DNA of 19,772 nucleotides from Actinomycetes bacterium (GTDB lineage: Bacteria; Actinomycetota; Actinomycetes; Propionibacteriales; Nocardioidaceae): the NCBI GenBank assembly GCA_029779385.1, contig JAKPAQ010000483.1:1-19772 (forward strand), read 5' to 3'. Each line of letters begins with the position of its first letter. Position 1 is the first letter of the stretch. Shown here piece after piece: positions 1 through 7,839 of the stretch. A model generated the notes under the pieces. That model searched no databases and was not told the DNA's origin. It saw only the letters and a list, made by a program, of their open reading frames with translations. Both the position numbers and the translations under genes were made by a program.

Positions 1-804
1 GACCAGATCGCTGGCGGCCAAAGCGGATCCCCGGCTGGCATTGACGCTGATGAAGTGTCTGCATGGTTCGGCCGCCACCACGTGTTGGATCGAGTCTCGT
101 TGCAGATGCCCGCAGGCAAAATCACGGCCTTGATCGGGCCGTCGGGCTGCGGAAAGTCGACCTTCTTGCGCACGCTGAACCGGATGCACGAACTCATTCC
201 CGGCGCGCAACTTGCCGGCGAAGTTCGGCTTGACGGCGAGGACATCTACGATCCGAGTCGCAAACTTATGGACGTACGCCGCAGCATCGGGATGGTGTTC
301 CAAAAGCCCAACCCGTTCCCGGCCATGTCAATTGGTGAGAACGTTTTGGCTGGGCTGCGGCTCACGGGTACCCGCGCCTCGCGTAGCGAAAAAGAAGATC
401 TGGTCGAGTCGTGCCTGCGCCGAGGCGGACTGTGGAATGAAGTTAAGGACCGACTCGACGCGCCTGGCGGTGGACTCTCGGGCGGTCAGCAACAGCGACT
501 GTGCATCGCTCGCTCCCTTGCGATCAAGCCAAAAGTGCTGTTGATGGATGAGCCTTGCTCCGCGCTGGATCCAACGTCGACGCGCGTGATCGAAGAGACG
601 ATGGTCGAACTGGCTCAGGACGTGACCATCGTGATCGTTACGCACAATATGCAGCAGGCAGCCCGAGTCTCAGATCAGTGCGCGTTTTTCCTCGCCGCCC
701 AAGGCACACCAGGGGTCATCGTTGAACACGGTGACACCGCCGCCATGTTTGGCAGCCCGCAAGATCAACGGACCTCCGATTACGTCAACGGTCGCTTCGG
801 GTGA
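1..804 (+). CDS. pstB: Phosphate ABC transporter ATP-binding protein PstB (5' partial)
   Basis: This is the cytoplasmic ATPase that powers high-affinity phosphate import with PstS, PstC and PstA. In the 267 visible residues there is a Walker [10 protein letters not shown] (46-54), a Q-loop in FQKPNPFP (Q101), the signature LSGGQQQR (from 159), Walker [13 protein letters not shown] (179-190) and the H-loop histidine in VTHNM (215). The stretch [14 protein letters not shown] is characteristic of PstB rather than other ABC ATPases. The frame is open to base 1. A GTG at 55 could serve as a start, but it would delete the first beta strand, which aligns with the usual PstB N-terminus (the DEVSAWFG region). 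I infer that the true start lies upstream of the window. The stop overlaps the next start by 4 bases (GTGA). The other pst genes are presumably further upstream. Confidence 0.93.
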   Translation, partial: DQIAGGQSGSPAGIDADEVSAWFGRHHVLDRVSLQMPAGKITALIGPSGCGKSTFLRTLNRMHELIPGAQLAGEVRLDGEDIYDPSRKLMDVRRSIGMVFQKPNPFPAMSIGENVLAGLRLTGTRASRSEKEDLVESCLRRGGLWNEVKDRLDAPGGGLSGGQQQRLCIARSLAIKPKVLLMDEPCSALDPTSTRVIEETMVELAQDVTIVIVTHNMQQAARVSDQCAFFLAAQGTPGVIVEHGDTAAMFGSPQDQRTSDYVNGRFG

Positions 805-1559
805 TCCGACGCGCGATCGGGGTTACGGTCTCCGCAGGTATTGCGGTCGCCGGCGTTGGCGCCTGTACGGTACTTGCTGCCGGAGCACTCACTGGGGGAG
901 TGCAGACGCTCGCGGTCGGGGTCGACCAGTTGCCGATGGTGATCGACGAGCCGATAACGGGTGAGGGCGAATCGCCCGGCCAGACACAGAACTTAGGTAC
1001 CGCAAACGTCTCACCCGAATGGCTGACTAAGGTTGGCGGCCGCACTGGAGTCGACGAGCGGGCGCTACTTGGCTATGCCAATGCGGCTTTGGTGCTCAAG
1101 ACCCAACGGCCCGCCTGCAAGTTGGGTTGGTCGACATTGGCCGCAATCGGCGCGATTGAGTCTGGTCACGGAACTCACGGTAAATCTGGCCTCGACGTTG
1201 ACGGCCGAGCGACGGTCGCAATCATTGGTCCGGCCCTAAATGGACAAGGCGGCTATGCCGCTATCCGACCCAGCGCCGAGGCTGCGGCGCGCCACGGCGA
1301 TTCGCAGTGGGATCGCGCGGTTGGACCATTCCAGTTCATCGGTGACACATGGGCGCGTTGGCAGGCCGACGGTGACGGCGACGGTATCGCCGATCCGCAG
1401 GACATCGATGACGCCGCGCTCGCTGCTGGAAGGTACTTGTGCGCTTCTGGCGGGGATCTGAGCACGCCAGATGGTTGGCGCGCCGCAGTGTTCTCCTACA
1501 ACCACTCAACTGACTACGTAGTCAACGTCCTAGCGGTTGCCAATTCCTACGCGAAATGA
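801..1559 (+). CDS. Lytic murein transglycosylase, MltB-like, membrane-anchored or secreted
   Basis: This 252-residue protein probably cleaves peptidoglycan glycan strands outside the membrane, leaving 1,6-anhydro-muramyl ends. Residues 5-40 form a hydrophobic Ala/Gly/Val-rich segment after an RR start, so it is a signal peptide or anchor. VGAC at 19-22 is a weak lipobox candidate. The catalytic domain follows from about residue 84. It has the likely catalytic Glu120 in [10 protein letters not shown], the [11 protein letters not shown] motif, a Ca-binding-like acidic loop [17 protein letters not shown] and the SYNHSTDYV motif near the C-terminus. All are typical of actinobacterial SLT/MltB-type enzymes. 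The GTG start overlaps the pstB stop by 4 bases, so the two are probably translationally coupled, although the functional link to phosphate import is unclear. Family call is confident; substrate detail is inferred. Confidence 0.85.
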   Translation: MIRRAIGVTVSAGIAVAGVGACTVLAAGALTGGVQTLAVGVDQLPMVIDEPITGEGESPGQTQNLGTANVSPEWLTKVGGRTGVDERALLGYANAALVLKTQRPACKLGWSTLAAIGAIESGHGTHGKSGLDVDGRATVAIIGPALNGQGGYAAIRPSAEAAARHGDSQWDRAVGPFQFIGDTWARWQADGDGDGIADPQDIDDAALAAGRYLCASGGDLSTPDGWRAAVFSYNHSTDYVVNVLAVANSYAK

Positions 1560-1607
1560 CCTCGTCCTGATCGCGTGCAGTTAGCCCCGCCTAGGTGATT
1601 TGCAGCA

Positions 1608-1655
1608 AACGTTAGAGCGCCCCTCGACCAAATGGTCGAGGGGCGCTCTAACGTT
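1608..1655. terminator. Strong bidirectional hairpin between convergent genes
   Basis: A perfect inverted repeat has 23-base arms (1608-1630 and 1633-1655) around an AA loop. The GC-rich core is GCGCCCCTCGACCA with its complement. It lies between the transglycosylase stop (1559) and the qcrB stop (1669), which face each other, so it is placed to end transcription from both sides. No U-tract follows on either strand, as is common for actinobacterial terminator hairpins. Confidence 0.85.
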
Positions 1656-1668
1656 CGGAACTGTCTGC

Positions 1669-3375
1669 TCAGTGAACCCGCGGTACGCCGGTTTCGGAGA
1701 CTCCTTGGAAGTCTTCGCCCAGTTCGACTGGGTGGTCAACGTCGCTGAGGTGGTCAGCGGCGTGCTCCATCTGCTCCACCGTCGGCTTGTCGACTGAACC
1801 CGAGTAGTACCAAGCCCGAAGCTTCTGGCGAAGACGATGCTTGCGGAACTTCGGATTGCGAACACCGTAGGCGTCGTGGGTGTGAATCTCTTCGTCTGTG
1901 TCGGGCAAACGCTCGCGCGACGAGGTGAGTTCATACTGATCAGCAACCGGCAAAGCAGCGTGACGTTCGGAGTACCCACCAGAGGGGGCCCGATCGATAA
2001 CGCCGGTCTCCCAACCGTGGGTCAAGGTCTCGTTGTCCTTGCGTTGAAGCGAGACGCAGATCCGCTTGGTGATGATGAACGCGATAACTGGGAACAGGAA
2101 GAAGCCAACCCGCAGGATCCAAGTAATCGCGAAAATGTCCAAGTGGAACTTCAGCGCGATGATGTCGTTACCGCCAGCGAGCCAACCGACACCGTAGGCC
2201 GTCATGGCCGCCACACCTAGGGCGGTGCGAGTCGCGGCATTACGCGGACGCTCCAGCAGGTGATGTTCGCGATCGTCACCGGTGATCCAGCGCTCAATGA
2301 ACGGCCAAAGCGCGAGCGAGGTGAAGACCAAACCTAGACCGCCAACACCGGGGATAAAGACGCTCCACGTCCACGTGCGACCGAACCAGGTCGTCTCCAG
2401 TGGCGGCATCAGACGGACCAAACCTTCGGAGAAGCCCATGTACCAGTCCGGCTGTGAACCGGCGGTGACTTCAGAGGGGTTATACGGTCCGTAGGCCCAA
2501 ACCGGGTTGATCTGAATCAGGGCACCCATCACCGCGATGAAGCCGAAGACGATGAAGAAGAATCCACCGGCTTTTGCCATGTAGACCGGCAGCATCGGGT
2601 AGCCGACGACGTTGTCGTTCGTGCGGCCAGCGCCCGGCCACTGGGTGTGCTTGTGGTACACCAACAGCAGCATGTGCGCGCCGATCAGGCCGAGCAAAAT
2701 TGCCGGGATCAACAAGACGTGAGCGATGTAGAGCCGCGGGATAATGATGTCGCCGGGGAACTCGCCACCGAAGATGAAGAACTCGACGTAGGAGCCAACC
2801 AGCGGCACCGAACGGACCATTCCGTCGACGAAGCGAAGGCCGGTGCCTGACAACAGATCGTCGGGCAGCGAGTAGCCGGTGAAACCAGCGACCATGCCGA
2901 TGCTGAGCAAGCCAACGCCGATGAGCCAGTTGATTTCACGCGGCTTGCGGTATGCGCCCGTGAAGAACACGCGGAGCATGTGGGCCATCATCGCCGCCAC
3001 AAACAGGGCCGCGGCCCAGTGGTGAATCTGGCGAATCAGCAGGCCGCCACGAATGTCGAACGAGATCTTCAACGTTGAGGAATATGCCTGGGACATTTCG
3101 ATGCCGCGAAGTGGGAGGTAGGAACCCTTGTATTCGACCTCGGCCATGCTGGGCACGAACCACAGCGTCAAGAAGACGCCGGTGAGCAAGATGACTACGA
3201 AACTCCACAGGGCAATTTCGCCGAGCATGAAGGACCAGTGCTCGGGGAATACCTTGCGCAGGTTCTTCTTGCCAGCCCCGGCTAGACCGAGGCGATCGTC
3301 GAGCCAGCCGACCGGGCCAGAAAGGGCCTTGCCAGTGGGGGACTCTTCAATCTTGGTGAAGGTGCTCTTGCTCAT
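1669..3375 (-). CDS. qcrB: Cytochrome bcc complex (menaquinol:cytochrome c reductase) cytochrome b subunit
   Basis: This 568-residue polytopic membrane subunit carries the two b haems and the quinol sites of the bcc complex. Likely haem ligands are H118/H132 in RQIHHW...AHMLR and H219/H234 in YIAHVLL...GAHMLLL. The spacings of 14 and 15 match the b6f-like pattern. GYSLPDDLLSGTGLR (168-181) and PDWY (309-312, the actinobacterial form of the Qo-site PEWY) are present. About 120 hydrophilic residues follow the last membrane segment, an extension normal for actinobacterial QcrB. The ATG overlaps the qcrA stop (ATGA). It is the last gene of the respiratory operon and ends just before the strong hairpin. 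In mycobacteria this subunit is part of a stable bcc-aa3 supercomplex. Confidence 0.97.
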   Translation of the reverse strand: MSKSTFTKIEESPTGKALSGPVGWLDDRLGLAGAGKKNLRKVFPEHWSFMLGEIALWSFVVILLTGVFLTLWFVPSMAEVEYKGSYLPLRGIEMSQAYSSTLKISFDIRGGLLIRQIHHWAAALFVAAMMAHMLRVFFTGAYRKPREINWLIGVGLLSIGMVAGFTGYSLPDDLLSGTGLRFVDGMVRSVPLVGSYVEFFIFGGEFPGDIIIPRLYIAHVLLIPAILLGLIGAHMLLLVYHKHTQWPGAGRTNDNVVGYPMLPVYMAKAGGFFFIVFGFIAVMGALIQINPVWAYGPYNPSEVTAGSQPDWYMGFSEGLVRLMPPLETTWFGRTWTWSVFIPGVGGLGLVFTSLALWPFIERWITGDDREHHLLERPRNAATRTALGVAAMTAYGVGWLAGGNDIIALKFHLDIFAITWILRVGFFLFPVIAFIITKRICVSLQRKDNETLTHGWETGVIDRAPSGGYSERHAALPVADQYELTSSRERLPDTDEEIHTHDAYGVRNPKFRKHRLRQKLRAWYYSGSVDKPTVEQMEHAADHLSDVDHPVELGEDFQGVSETGVPRVH

Positions 3376-4475
3376 GCGTCACCGCCGAACTTCTCGTTGA
3401 GCTTCTTTTGGTCACGGGCTAGTTCGGGGTAGCTCGGGGTCACGATGTCAGGGAAGTCGCTAACCGCGATCAAGAACCCCTCAGAGTCAACCGCGAGCGG
3501 CAACTGGGGGAGTGGACGGTAGGCCGGGCCGAAGATGACCGTGCCGTTGTTTGCCAAGTCGAAGGTCGACTGGTGGCACGGGCAAAGCAGGTGGTGCGTC
3601 TGCTGTTCCCACAGGCTGATTGGGCAGCCGACGTGAGTGCAGATCTTGGAGAAGCACAAGATTCCGTCAACGCCCCAGTTCTCACGGCCCTTAGCAGCAG
3701 TGATGTCTTCGGGTCGCATGCGAACGACGATTACGGCAGCCTTGGCCTTTGCCTGCATCAATGCGGTGCCATGGATTACGGGGTGTCCTTCTTCGTCTTC
3801 TTCGAAGAAGATCGCCGGCTCGGCGTTGACTAGTTCGCCAACACTGAGGTCACCTGGCTTGATCGGGGTGCCGGAAACGTCGTTGACGACGCGCATGCCC
3901 TTCTTCCACACCGTGTTGGTGTGTCCATAGGGGAGCGGACCGAGGTCGCGCAGCATGACAATCGCCGGCAAACCTAGGGCAGCGACTGCACCGAGCAGGC
4001 TGTTGCGGATAAGTGGGCGCCGGGCGATGCCGCTCTCATTGACGCCTGCGCTGATGTCTTCCAAAACCGCCGAACGGTCGTCATCGCTGGACTTTGCCGG
4101 GTGGCGCAGCTCGACTATTTCGTGATCGCCCATGAGCTTCTTGGCCCATTGGATGATGCCGATGCCGATAAGAAGTAGGGCAGTGCCCAAAGTCAGCCCG
4201 AGGAAGAAGTTCTGGGCAGACCAGCCGCCGAACGCATCGCCGTCTGCCGGATCGCCGAACGCGAAGACGCGAACATCTGAACCAATGCTGAAGTAGGCGA
4301 CGCAGAATCCGATCAGGAGCAACGTGGCGACACCGAACATGGTCGCGATTTGGCGCTCGGTGCGCCGCTCCTGGTTGGCGTCTACGTCCTGGGGCCGGTA
4401 TTGGTGCTCGCCCAAGCCGGGATCCTTGATCGGATCGCCGACTGGCGAGTTGGTGGTTTCAACCTCGTTGCTCAT
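3372..4475 (-). CDS. qcrA: Cytochrome bcc complex Rieske iron-sulfur subunit
   Basis: This 367-residue protein passes electrons from quinol to cytochrome cc. The C-terminal Rieske domain has box 1 CTHVGC (C279, H281, C284) and box 2 CPCHQSTFD (C298, C300, H301). C279, H281, C298 and H301 would bind the 2Fe-2S cluster, and C284/C300 would form the disulfide. A conserved GPAYRPLPQLPL segment follows. Unlike proteobacterial Rieske proteins it has three membrane segments (about 44-63, 89-110 and 157-176), which is the actinobacterial QcrA architecture. Both ends overlap neighbours by 4 bases (qcrC stop and qcrB start), so the three qcr genes are translationally coupled. Confidence 0.97.
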   Translation of the reverse strand: MSNEVETTNSPVGDPIKDPGLGEHQYRPQDVDANQERRTERQIATMFGVATLLLIGFCVAYFSIGSDVRVFAFGDPADGDAFGGWSAQNFFLGLTLGTALLLIGIGIIQWAKKLMGDHEIVELRHPAKSSDDDRSAVLEDISAGVNESGIARRPLIRNSLLGAVAALGLPAIVMLRDLGPLPYGHTNTVWKKGMRVVNDVSGTPIKPGDLSVGELVNAEPAIFFEEDEEGHPVIHGTALMQAKAKAAVIVVRMRPEDITAAKGRENWGVDGILCFSKICTHVGCPISLWEQQTHHLLCPCHQSTFDLANNGTVIFGPAYRPLPQLPLAVDSEGFLIAVSDFPDIVTPSYPELARDQKKLNEKFGGDA

Positions 4476-5308
4476 CGCTTCTTAGTCCTCGTTCCGTGCA
4501 TACCGATCCAGACTGCGAATCCGGTCAAGACGCCAATTCCGATGAACCAGACGAACAAGCCGTCAACGACTGGACCAAGTCCGCCGCCGCCGATGCCGCC
4601 GTCATTGCCCTGCTGCTGAACAGTCTTGATGTAGGCGATTACGTTTAGCTTTTCTTCTGGCGTCATCAGCTCGTCGGAAAAGACCGGCATCTGTTGGGGA
4701 CCGGTAACCATGGCCTCGTAGATGTGGGCCGGGGCTACACCCTTGAGTGACGGTGCGAACCGGCCAGAGGGCAGCGCGCCGCCGGCGCCGACAGAGTTGT
4801 GGCACGCGGTGCAGTTAGTGCGGAAGAACTCGCCACCTTCGGAGATGCCTTTTTTGCCGACCTTGGTCCAGTCGACGTCCTCGGCGGACGGACGAGCCGG
4901 GCCGGGCGCCAACGACGCAACGTAGGTCGCGATCTGGTCGATCTCTTCCTGGGTGTATTCGACGTCCTTGCGAAGAGCCTGCGGAGCAGTCTGAGCCATC
5001 GGCATCCGGCCGGTCTCCATTTGGAAACCAACCGCCGCTGCGCCAACACCGATCAGCGAGGGGCCGTAGTTGCCAGCTTTGCCATCTTTGCCGACGGTAG
5101 TGATGCCCTCGGCGTTCAAACCGTGGCAGCTAGCGCAACCGACCAAGAAAAGCTGACGACCGGCTTCAATTTGCGAAACGCTCGAAGCTTCGGCCTTAGC
5201 CGGTTCGGGCGCTACCGCTGAATAAAGTCCACCGGTTAACAGCAGGCCTACTGCGAGAAGTAGGAGTCCCGCTAGGGGGTGCCGGCGGTGTGTCGAAAGT
5301 TTCCGCAC
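4472..5308 (-). CDS. qcrC: Cytochrome bcc complex di-haem cytochrome c subunit
   Basis: This 278-residue protein links the bcc complex to cytochrome c oxidase in actinobacteria that lack a soluble cytochrome c. There are two CXXCH haem c sites: CASCH (58-62) and CTACH (166-170). Candidate axial methionines lie in GRMPM (about 102-104) and QQMPVF (207). An N-terminal hydrophobic segment (about 11-27) and a C-terminal membrane helix (about 247-269) anchor it. I chose the GTG at 5308 because a GAGG Shine-Dalgarno sits 6 nt upstream and the length then fits the family. An in-frame GTG at 5386 would add 26 residues without an obvious ribosome site. The stop overlaps the qcrA start (ATGA). Confidence 0.95.
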   Translation of the reverse strand: MRKLSTHRRHPLAGLLLLAVGLLLTGGLYSAVAPEPAKAEASSVSQIEAGRQLFLVGCASCHGLNAEGITTVGKDGKAGNYGPSLIGVGAAAVGFQMETGRMPMAQTAPQALRKDVEYTQEEIDQIATYVASLAPGPARPSAEDVDWTKVGKKGISEGGEFFRTNCTACHNSVGAGGALPSGRFAPSLKGVAPAHIYEAMVTGPQQMPVFSDELMTPEEKLNVIAYIKTVQQQGNDGGIGGGGLGPVVDGLFVWFIGIGVLTGFAVWIGMHGTRTKKR

Positions 5309-5454
5309 CGAAAACCTCGTTCCTGAAGATTGTTTCTGTCCATGAGAGATACCTCGGGAGGCTTGCCACCCGATTCTCGGACCCACGCGTTCGGCTCAGC
5401 GTAGCGAGAGTCTTGTCAAACGTGTGTAGTTAGGTTCGCCTATCTGACAGGTTG
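5309..5454 (-). promoter_or_regulatory. qcrC leader with Shine-Dalgarno; no clear promoter
   Basis: The 146 bases between ctaE and qcrC contain the qcrC ribosome site (GAGG at 5315-5318, 6 nt before the GTG at 5308). A perfect TTGACA lies at 5414-5419 on the minus strand, but no TANNNT sits 16-19 nt downstream; the nearest, TACGCT, is only 10 nt away. A short hairpin (CTGACA at 5444-5449 with TGTCAG at 5453-5458) spans the ctaE stop. The qcr genes may have their own promoter here or be read through from ctaE. Confidence 0.4.
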
Positions 5455-6060
5455 TCAGCGAATGATGTAGATCGCCGCAAACAGCGCGACCCAAACAACG
5501 TCAACGAAGTGCCAGTAGTAGGAGACAACGATGGCCGATACTGCCTGCTCGTGAGTGAACTTACGAGCAGCGTAGGTGCGGCCAATGACCAGCAAGAAGG
5601 CGATGAGGCCGCCGATGACGTGCAAACCGTGGATGCCGGTAGCCAGGTAGAAGAGGCTGCCGTAGGCCGAACTCTGAATGGTCAACCCTTCGTGGATCAG
5701 CTCGGCGTATTCAGTTGCCTGACCGCCAATGAAGATCGCACCCATGATGAAGGTGAGGATGAACCACCGGCGCATACCAGCCGCGTCGCCCTTGGCAGCG
5801 GCGTAGACGCCTAGCTGACAGGTGACCGAGGACAGCACGAGAATCGTAGTGTTGACCGCAGCAAAGGGGACGTTCAACAACGCTGTTTCTTGGGCCCAAA
5901 GCTCTGGCGCTACAGAGCGCACAGTGAAGTAGGCCGCGAACAATGTTGCGAAGAACATCAACTCGCTAGCAAGCCAAACGATGGTGCCGACCGTCACATA
6001 AGACGGACGGCCTTCAACGCCATGAAGTCGGGACGCGGGGATCGCAGAAGTAGTCGCCAC
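5455..6060 (-). CDS. ctaE: Cytochrome c oxidase subunit III
   Basis: This 201-residue integral membrane subunit belongs to the aa3-type terminal oxidase. It has five membrane helices (about 22-46, 65-88, 98-118, 134-160 and 178-200), which is the short actinobacterial form. Family signatures include [28 protein letters not shown], the [15 protein letters not shown] helix and the C-terminal [13 protein letters not shown]. The GTG at 6060 gives the family length and follows a CATAAT box by 6 nt, so the mRNA is probably leaderless. A longer frame back to 6177 would run through the divergent receiver gene and is unlikely. It lies directly upstream of qcrC on the same strand, as in mycobacteria, fitting a bcc-aa3 supercomplex. 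Confidence 0.95.
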   Translation of the reverse strand: MATTSAIPASRLHGVEGRPSYVTVGTIVWLASELMFFATLFAAYFTVRSVAPELWAQETALLNVPFAAVNTTILVLSSVTCQLGVYAAAKGDAAGMRRWFILTFIMGAIFIGGQATEYAELIHEGLTIQSSAYGSLFYLATGIHGLHVIGGLIAFLLVIGRTYAARKFTHEQAVSAIVVSYYWHFVDVVWVALFAAIYIIR

Positions 6061-6066
6061 CCACTC

Positions 6067-6072
6067 ATTATG
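6067..6072 (-). promoter_or_regulatory. -10 box for ctaE (leaderless)
   Basis: CATAAT on the minus strand matches the -10 consensus at five of six bases and lies 6 nt before the ctaE GTG (6060). The start codon would be at or next to +1. No good -35 is visible. It abuts the divergent -10 box at 6073-6078. Confidence 0.55.
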
Positions 6073-6078
6073 TACGAT
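6073..6078 (+). promoter_or_regulatory. -10 box for receiver gene and trpD (leaderless)
   Basis: TACGAT (TANNNT) lies 6 nt before the GTG at 6085, putting +1 at the start codon. This favours GTG 6085 over the ATG at 6070, which the box would overlap or follow. No clear -35 is seen. Confidence 0.55.
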
Positions 6079-6084
6079 GCGAAC

Positions 6085-6513
6085 GTGAGTGAGCATCAGA
6101 CCCTTCGTGTCCTGATCTACAGCGACGATTCGCAAGAGCGATCTGCGATCGTTGCCGCCATTGGATCGCGGCCCCATCCAGACCTACCAACAGTTGAATT
6201 TGTTGAGTGTGCGACCGAGCCTGCCGTGTGGCAGAACCTCGATAGCGGCGGATTTGACTTGGCAATTCTCGACGGTGAATCCGTCCCAGCTGGTGGGATG
6301 GGAATCGCCCGCCAGATGAAGGACGAGCTTTACCAGGGACCGCCGTCGCTGTTGATCACGGCTCGGCCCGATGACGCGTGGCTGGCAACTTGGTCGCGCG
6401 CCGACGCCGTCGTGTCGCGGCCGCTGGATCCGTTCCGGTTGGCCGAGTCGGTAATCGAGCTTCTTCGGGGCAGGGCCAAGCCAGCCGATAGCGCAGCACC
6501 AACGGGCGCATGA
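6085..6513 (+). CDS. Single-domain response-regulator-like receiver protein (degenerate)
   Basis: This 142-residue protein reads as one CheY-like receiver domain without an output domain. An acidic pair (D14/D15) follows the first beta strand [10 protein letters not shown] candidate phosphoacceptor D63 lies in FDLAILDGE, and the switch Thr92 is in LLITARP. The usual conserved lysine is an arginine (R112 in VVSRPLDPF), so phosphorylation-dependent signalling may be altered. The GTG start is supported by the TACGAT box 6 nt upstream; an ATG at 6070 would add five residues. Its stop overlaps the trpD start (ATGA), so it should be co-translated with trpD. No kinase gene is nearby. The fold call is fairly sure; the role is unknown. 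Confidence 0.75.
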   Translation: MSEHQTLRVLIYSDDSQERSAIVAAIGSRPHPDLPTVEFVECATEPAVWQNLDSGGFDLAILDGESVPAGGMGIARQMKDELYQGPPSLLITARPDDAWLATWSRADAVVSRPLDPFRLAESVIELLRGRAKPADSAAPTGA

Positions 6514-7547
6514 CGCTTAGTTGGCCGAGCCTGCTGACAGATTTGTTGGCGGGCGTCGACCTTGCGCCCGAAGCAACTAACTGGGCGATGGGTGAGATTC
6601 TTTCCGGAGATGCCACTGGCGCCCAGATTGCCGGCTTTGCCGTTGCGCTTCGGGCTAAGGGCGAGACTGCGGCCGAACTCCAGGGACTAGTCAACGCGAT
6701 GTACGCCAAGGCGACCACTTTGGAGGTTTCCGAGCGAGTCGTGGACATCGTCGGCACCGGCGGCGACATGGCCAAGACGGTGAACATTTCGTCGATGGCC
6801 GCGGTCACGACCGCTGGTGCCGGGGTGGGTGTGATCAAGCACGGAAACCGAGCCGCCTCGAGCGCTTCAGGCACCGCAGACGTTTTCGAGAAGCTCGGGG
6901 TGCGGCTGGACGTTCCGGCCGAAAAAGTGCTGGACGTCTACCGCGAAACCAAGATGACCTTTTGCTTCGCGCCGGTTTTCCATCCGTCGATGCGGTTCGC
7001 CGGTCCGGCGCGCCGCGAACTCGGGATCCCGACCTTTTTCAATTTTCTCGGCCCGCTGACCAACCCGGCGCGTGCGGCCGCTTCGGCCATCGGTTGTGCC
7101 GACTTAGCGATGGCGCCGCTGATGGCGCAAGTTTTGGCTGATCGCGGCGCTGACGCTTTTGTATTCCGGGGCGAGGACGGACTTGACGAGATCACCGTCA
7201 CCGGAGCAACCCGATTTTGGGTAGTTGCAGCTGGCCAAGTGCATCAAGAACTACTTGACCCCACCGAACTGGGGGTCTCGTTGGCTCCAGCAGAATCGTT
7301 GCGCGGTGGTGAACCTGAATACAACGCAGACGTTTTCCGCCGAGTGTTGGCTGGTGAAACTGGACCCATCCGCGACGCAGTCGTGCTGAATGCTGGTGCG
7401 GCGATTGCGGCCCACGAGGCGGCGGCCGGCACTCTTGTCGAACGTCTGAGCGCAGGCATGGCTCGTGCCGCCGATTCGATTGATTCGGGTGCTGCCCAAG
7501 CCACGCTCGAGCGTTGGGTCGAGTCAACGACCCGGCACAGCAGCTGA
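6510..7547 (+). CDS. trpD: Anthranilate phosphoribosyltransferase
   Basis: This 345-residue cytoplasmic enzyme transfers phosphoribose from PRPP to anthranilate, the second step of tryptophan synthesis from chorismate. The glycine-rich PRPP loop is DIVGTGGD (79-86), followed by [25 protein letters not shown] (110-124) contacts both substrates, and the acidic DE pair in [10 protein letters not shown] fits the metal site. Length is normal. The ATG overlaps the receiver gene by 4 bases. No other trp genes are here, which is the usual stand-alone placement of trpD beside ctaE in many actinobacteria. It ends 9 bases from the convergent Lrp/AsnC-like gene, with no obvious terminator between them. 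Confidence 0.97.
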   Translation: MTLSWPSLLTDLLAGVDLAPEATNWAMGEILSGDATGAQIAGFAVALRAKGETAAELQGLVNAMYAKATTLEVSERVVDIVGTGGDMAKTVNISSMAAVTTAGAGVGVIKHGNRAASSASGTADVFEKLGVRLDVPAEKVLDVYRETKMTFCFAPVFHPSMRFAGPARRELGIPTFFNFLGPLTNPARAAASAIGCADLAMAPLMAQVLADRGADAFVFRGEDGLDEITVTGATRFWVVAAGQVHQELLDPTELGVSLAPAESLRGGEPEYNADVFRRVLAGETGPIRDAVVLNAGAAIAAHEAAAGTLVERLSAGMARAADSIDSGAAQATLERWVESTTRHSS

Positions 7548-7556
7548 GCGAATCGA

Positions 7557-7835
7557 TCAGTCCAGACCGATGCTGAAAGCGTCCTCAAGGTCGTGTTGGC
7601 TAAATGCCCGGAACGCGATTTGGGTTTGAGTCGAGAGCACCCCGGGGACCTTATTTAGCCGGTCGGCAATTACCGCAGCGATCTCGTCATGGGTGCGTAC
7701 CCGCACCATCGCGATCAGGTCGTGGTCGCCGGTGACGGAGTAGACCTCGCTGACGCCGGGAAGGTCGGCGATGGCGGCGCCGGTCTCGGCAATTTTGGAA
7801 ACCTCAACCTGGACAAAAACGATGGCAGTGATCAC
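7557..7835 (-). CDS. Stand-alone Lrp/AsnC ligand-binding (RAM) domain protein
   Basis: This 92-residue protein has the alpha-beta pattern of the Lrp/AsnC C-terminal effector domain: ITAIVFVQVEV, then the LPGVSEVYSVTGDHDLIAMVRV core with the GDHDL motif, and a final strand with TQTQIAFRAF. It has no helix-turn-helix, so it cannot bind DNA by the usual Lrp route. Small proteins of this kind usually form rings and bind amino acids. A TAGGCT box 6 nt before the GTG supports this start and suggests its own leaderless transcript, in addition to read-through from the exonuclease gene 4 bases upstream. A link to tryptophan sensing through convergent trpD is only a guess. Confidence 0.85.
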   Translation of the reverse strand: MITAIVFVQVEVSKIAETGAAIADLPGVSEVYSVTGDHDLIAMVRVRTHDEIAAVIADRLNKVPGVLSTQTQIAFRAFSQHDLEDAFSIGLD

Positions 7836-7839
7836 TTGA

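Noticed and set aside
5309..5386. 26-residue N-terminal extension of QcrC from GTG 5386
   Set aside because: No ribosome site there, while GTG 5308 has GAGG at 6 nt and gives the normal family length and a standard N-terminus.
5414..5419. TTGACA as the -35 of a qcrC promoter
   Set aside because: No -10 lies at a usable distance; the nearest TANNNT is 10 bases downstream.
6061..6177. Longer CtaE starting at 6177
   Set aside because: It would overlap the receiver gene for about 90 bases and add residues not found in the family; GTG 6060 gives the usual length.
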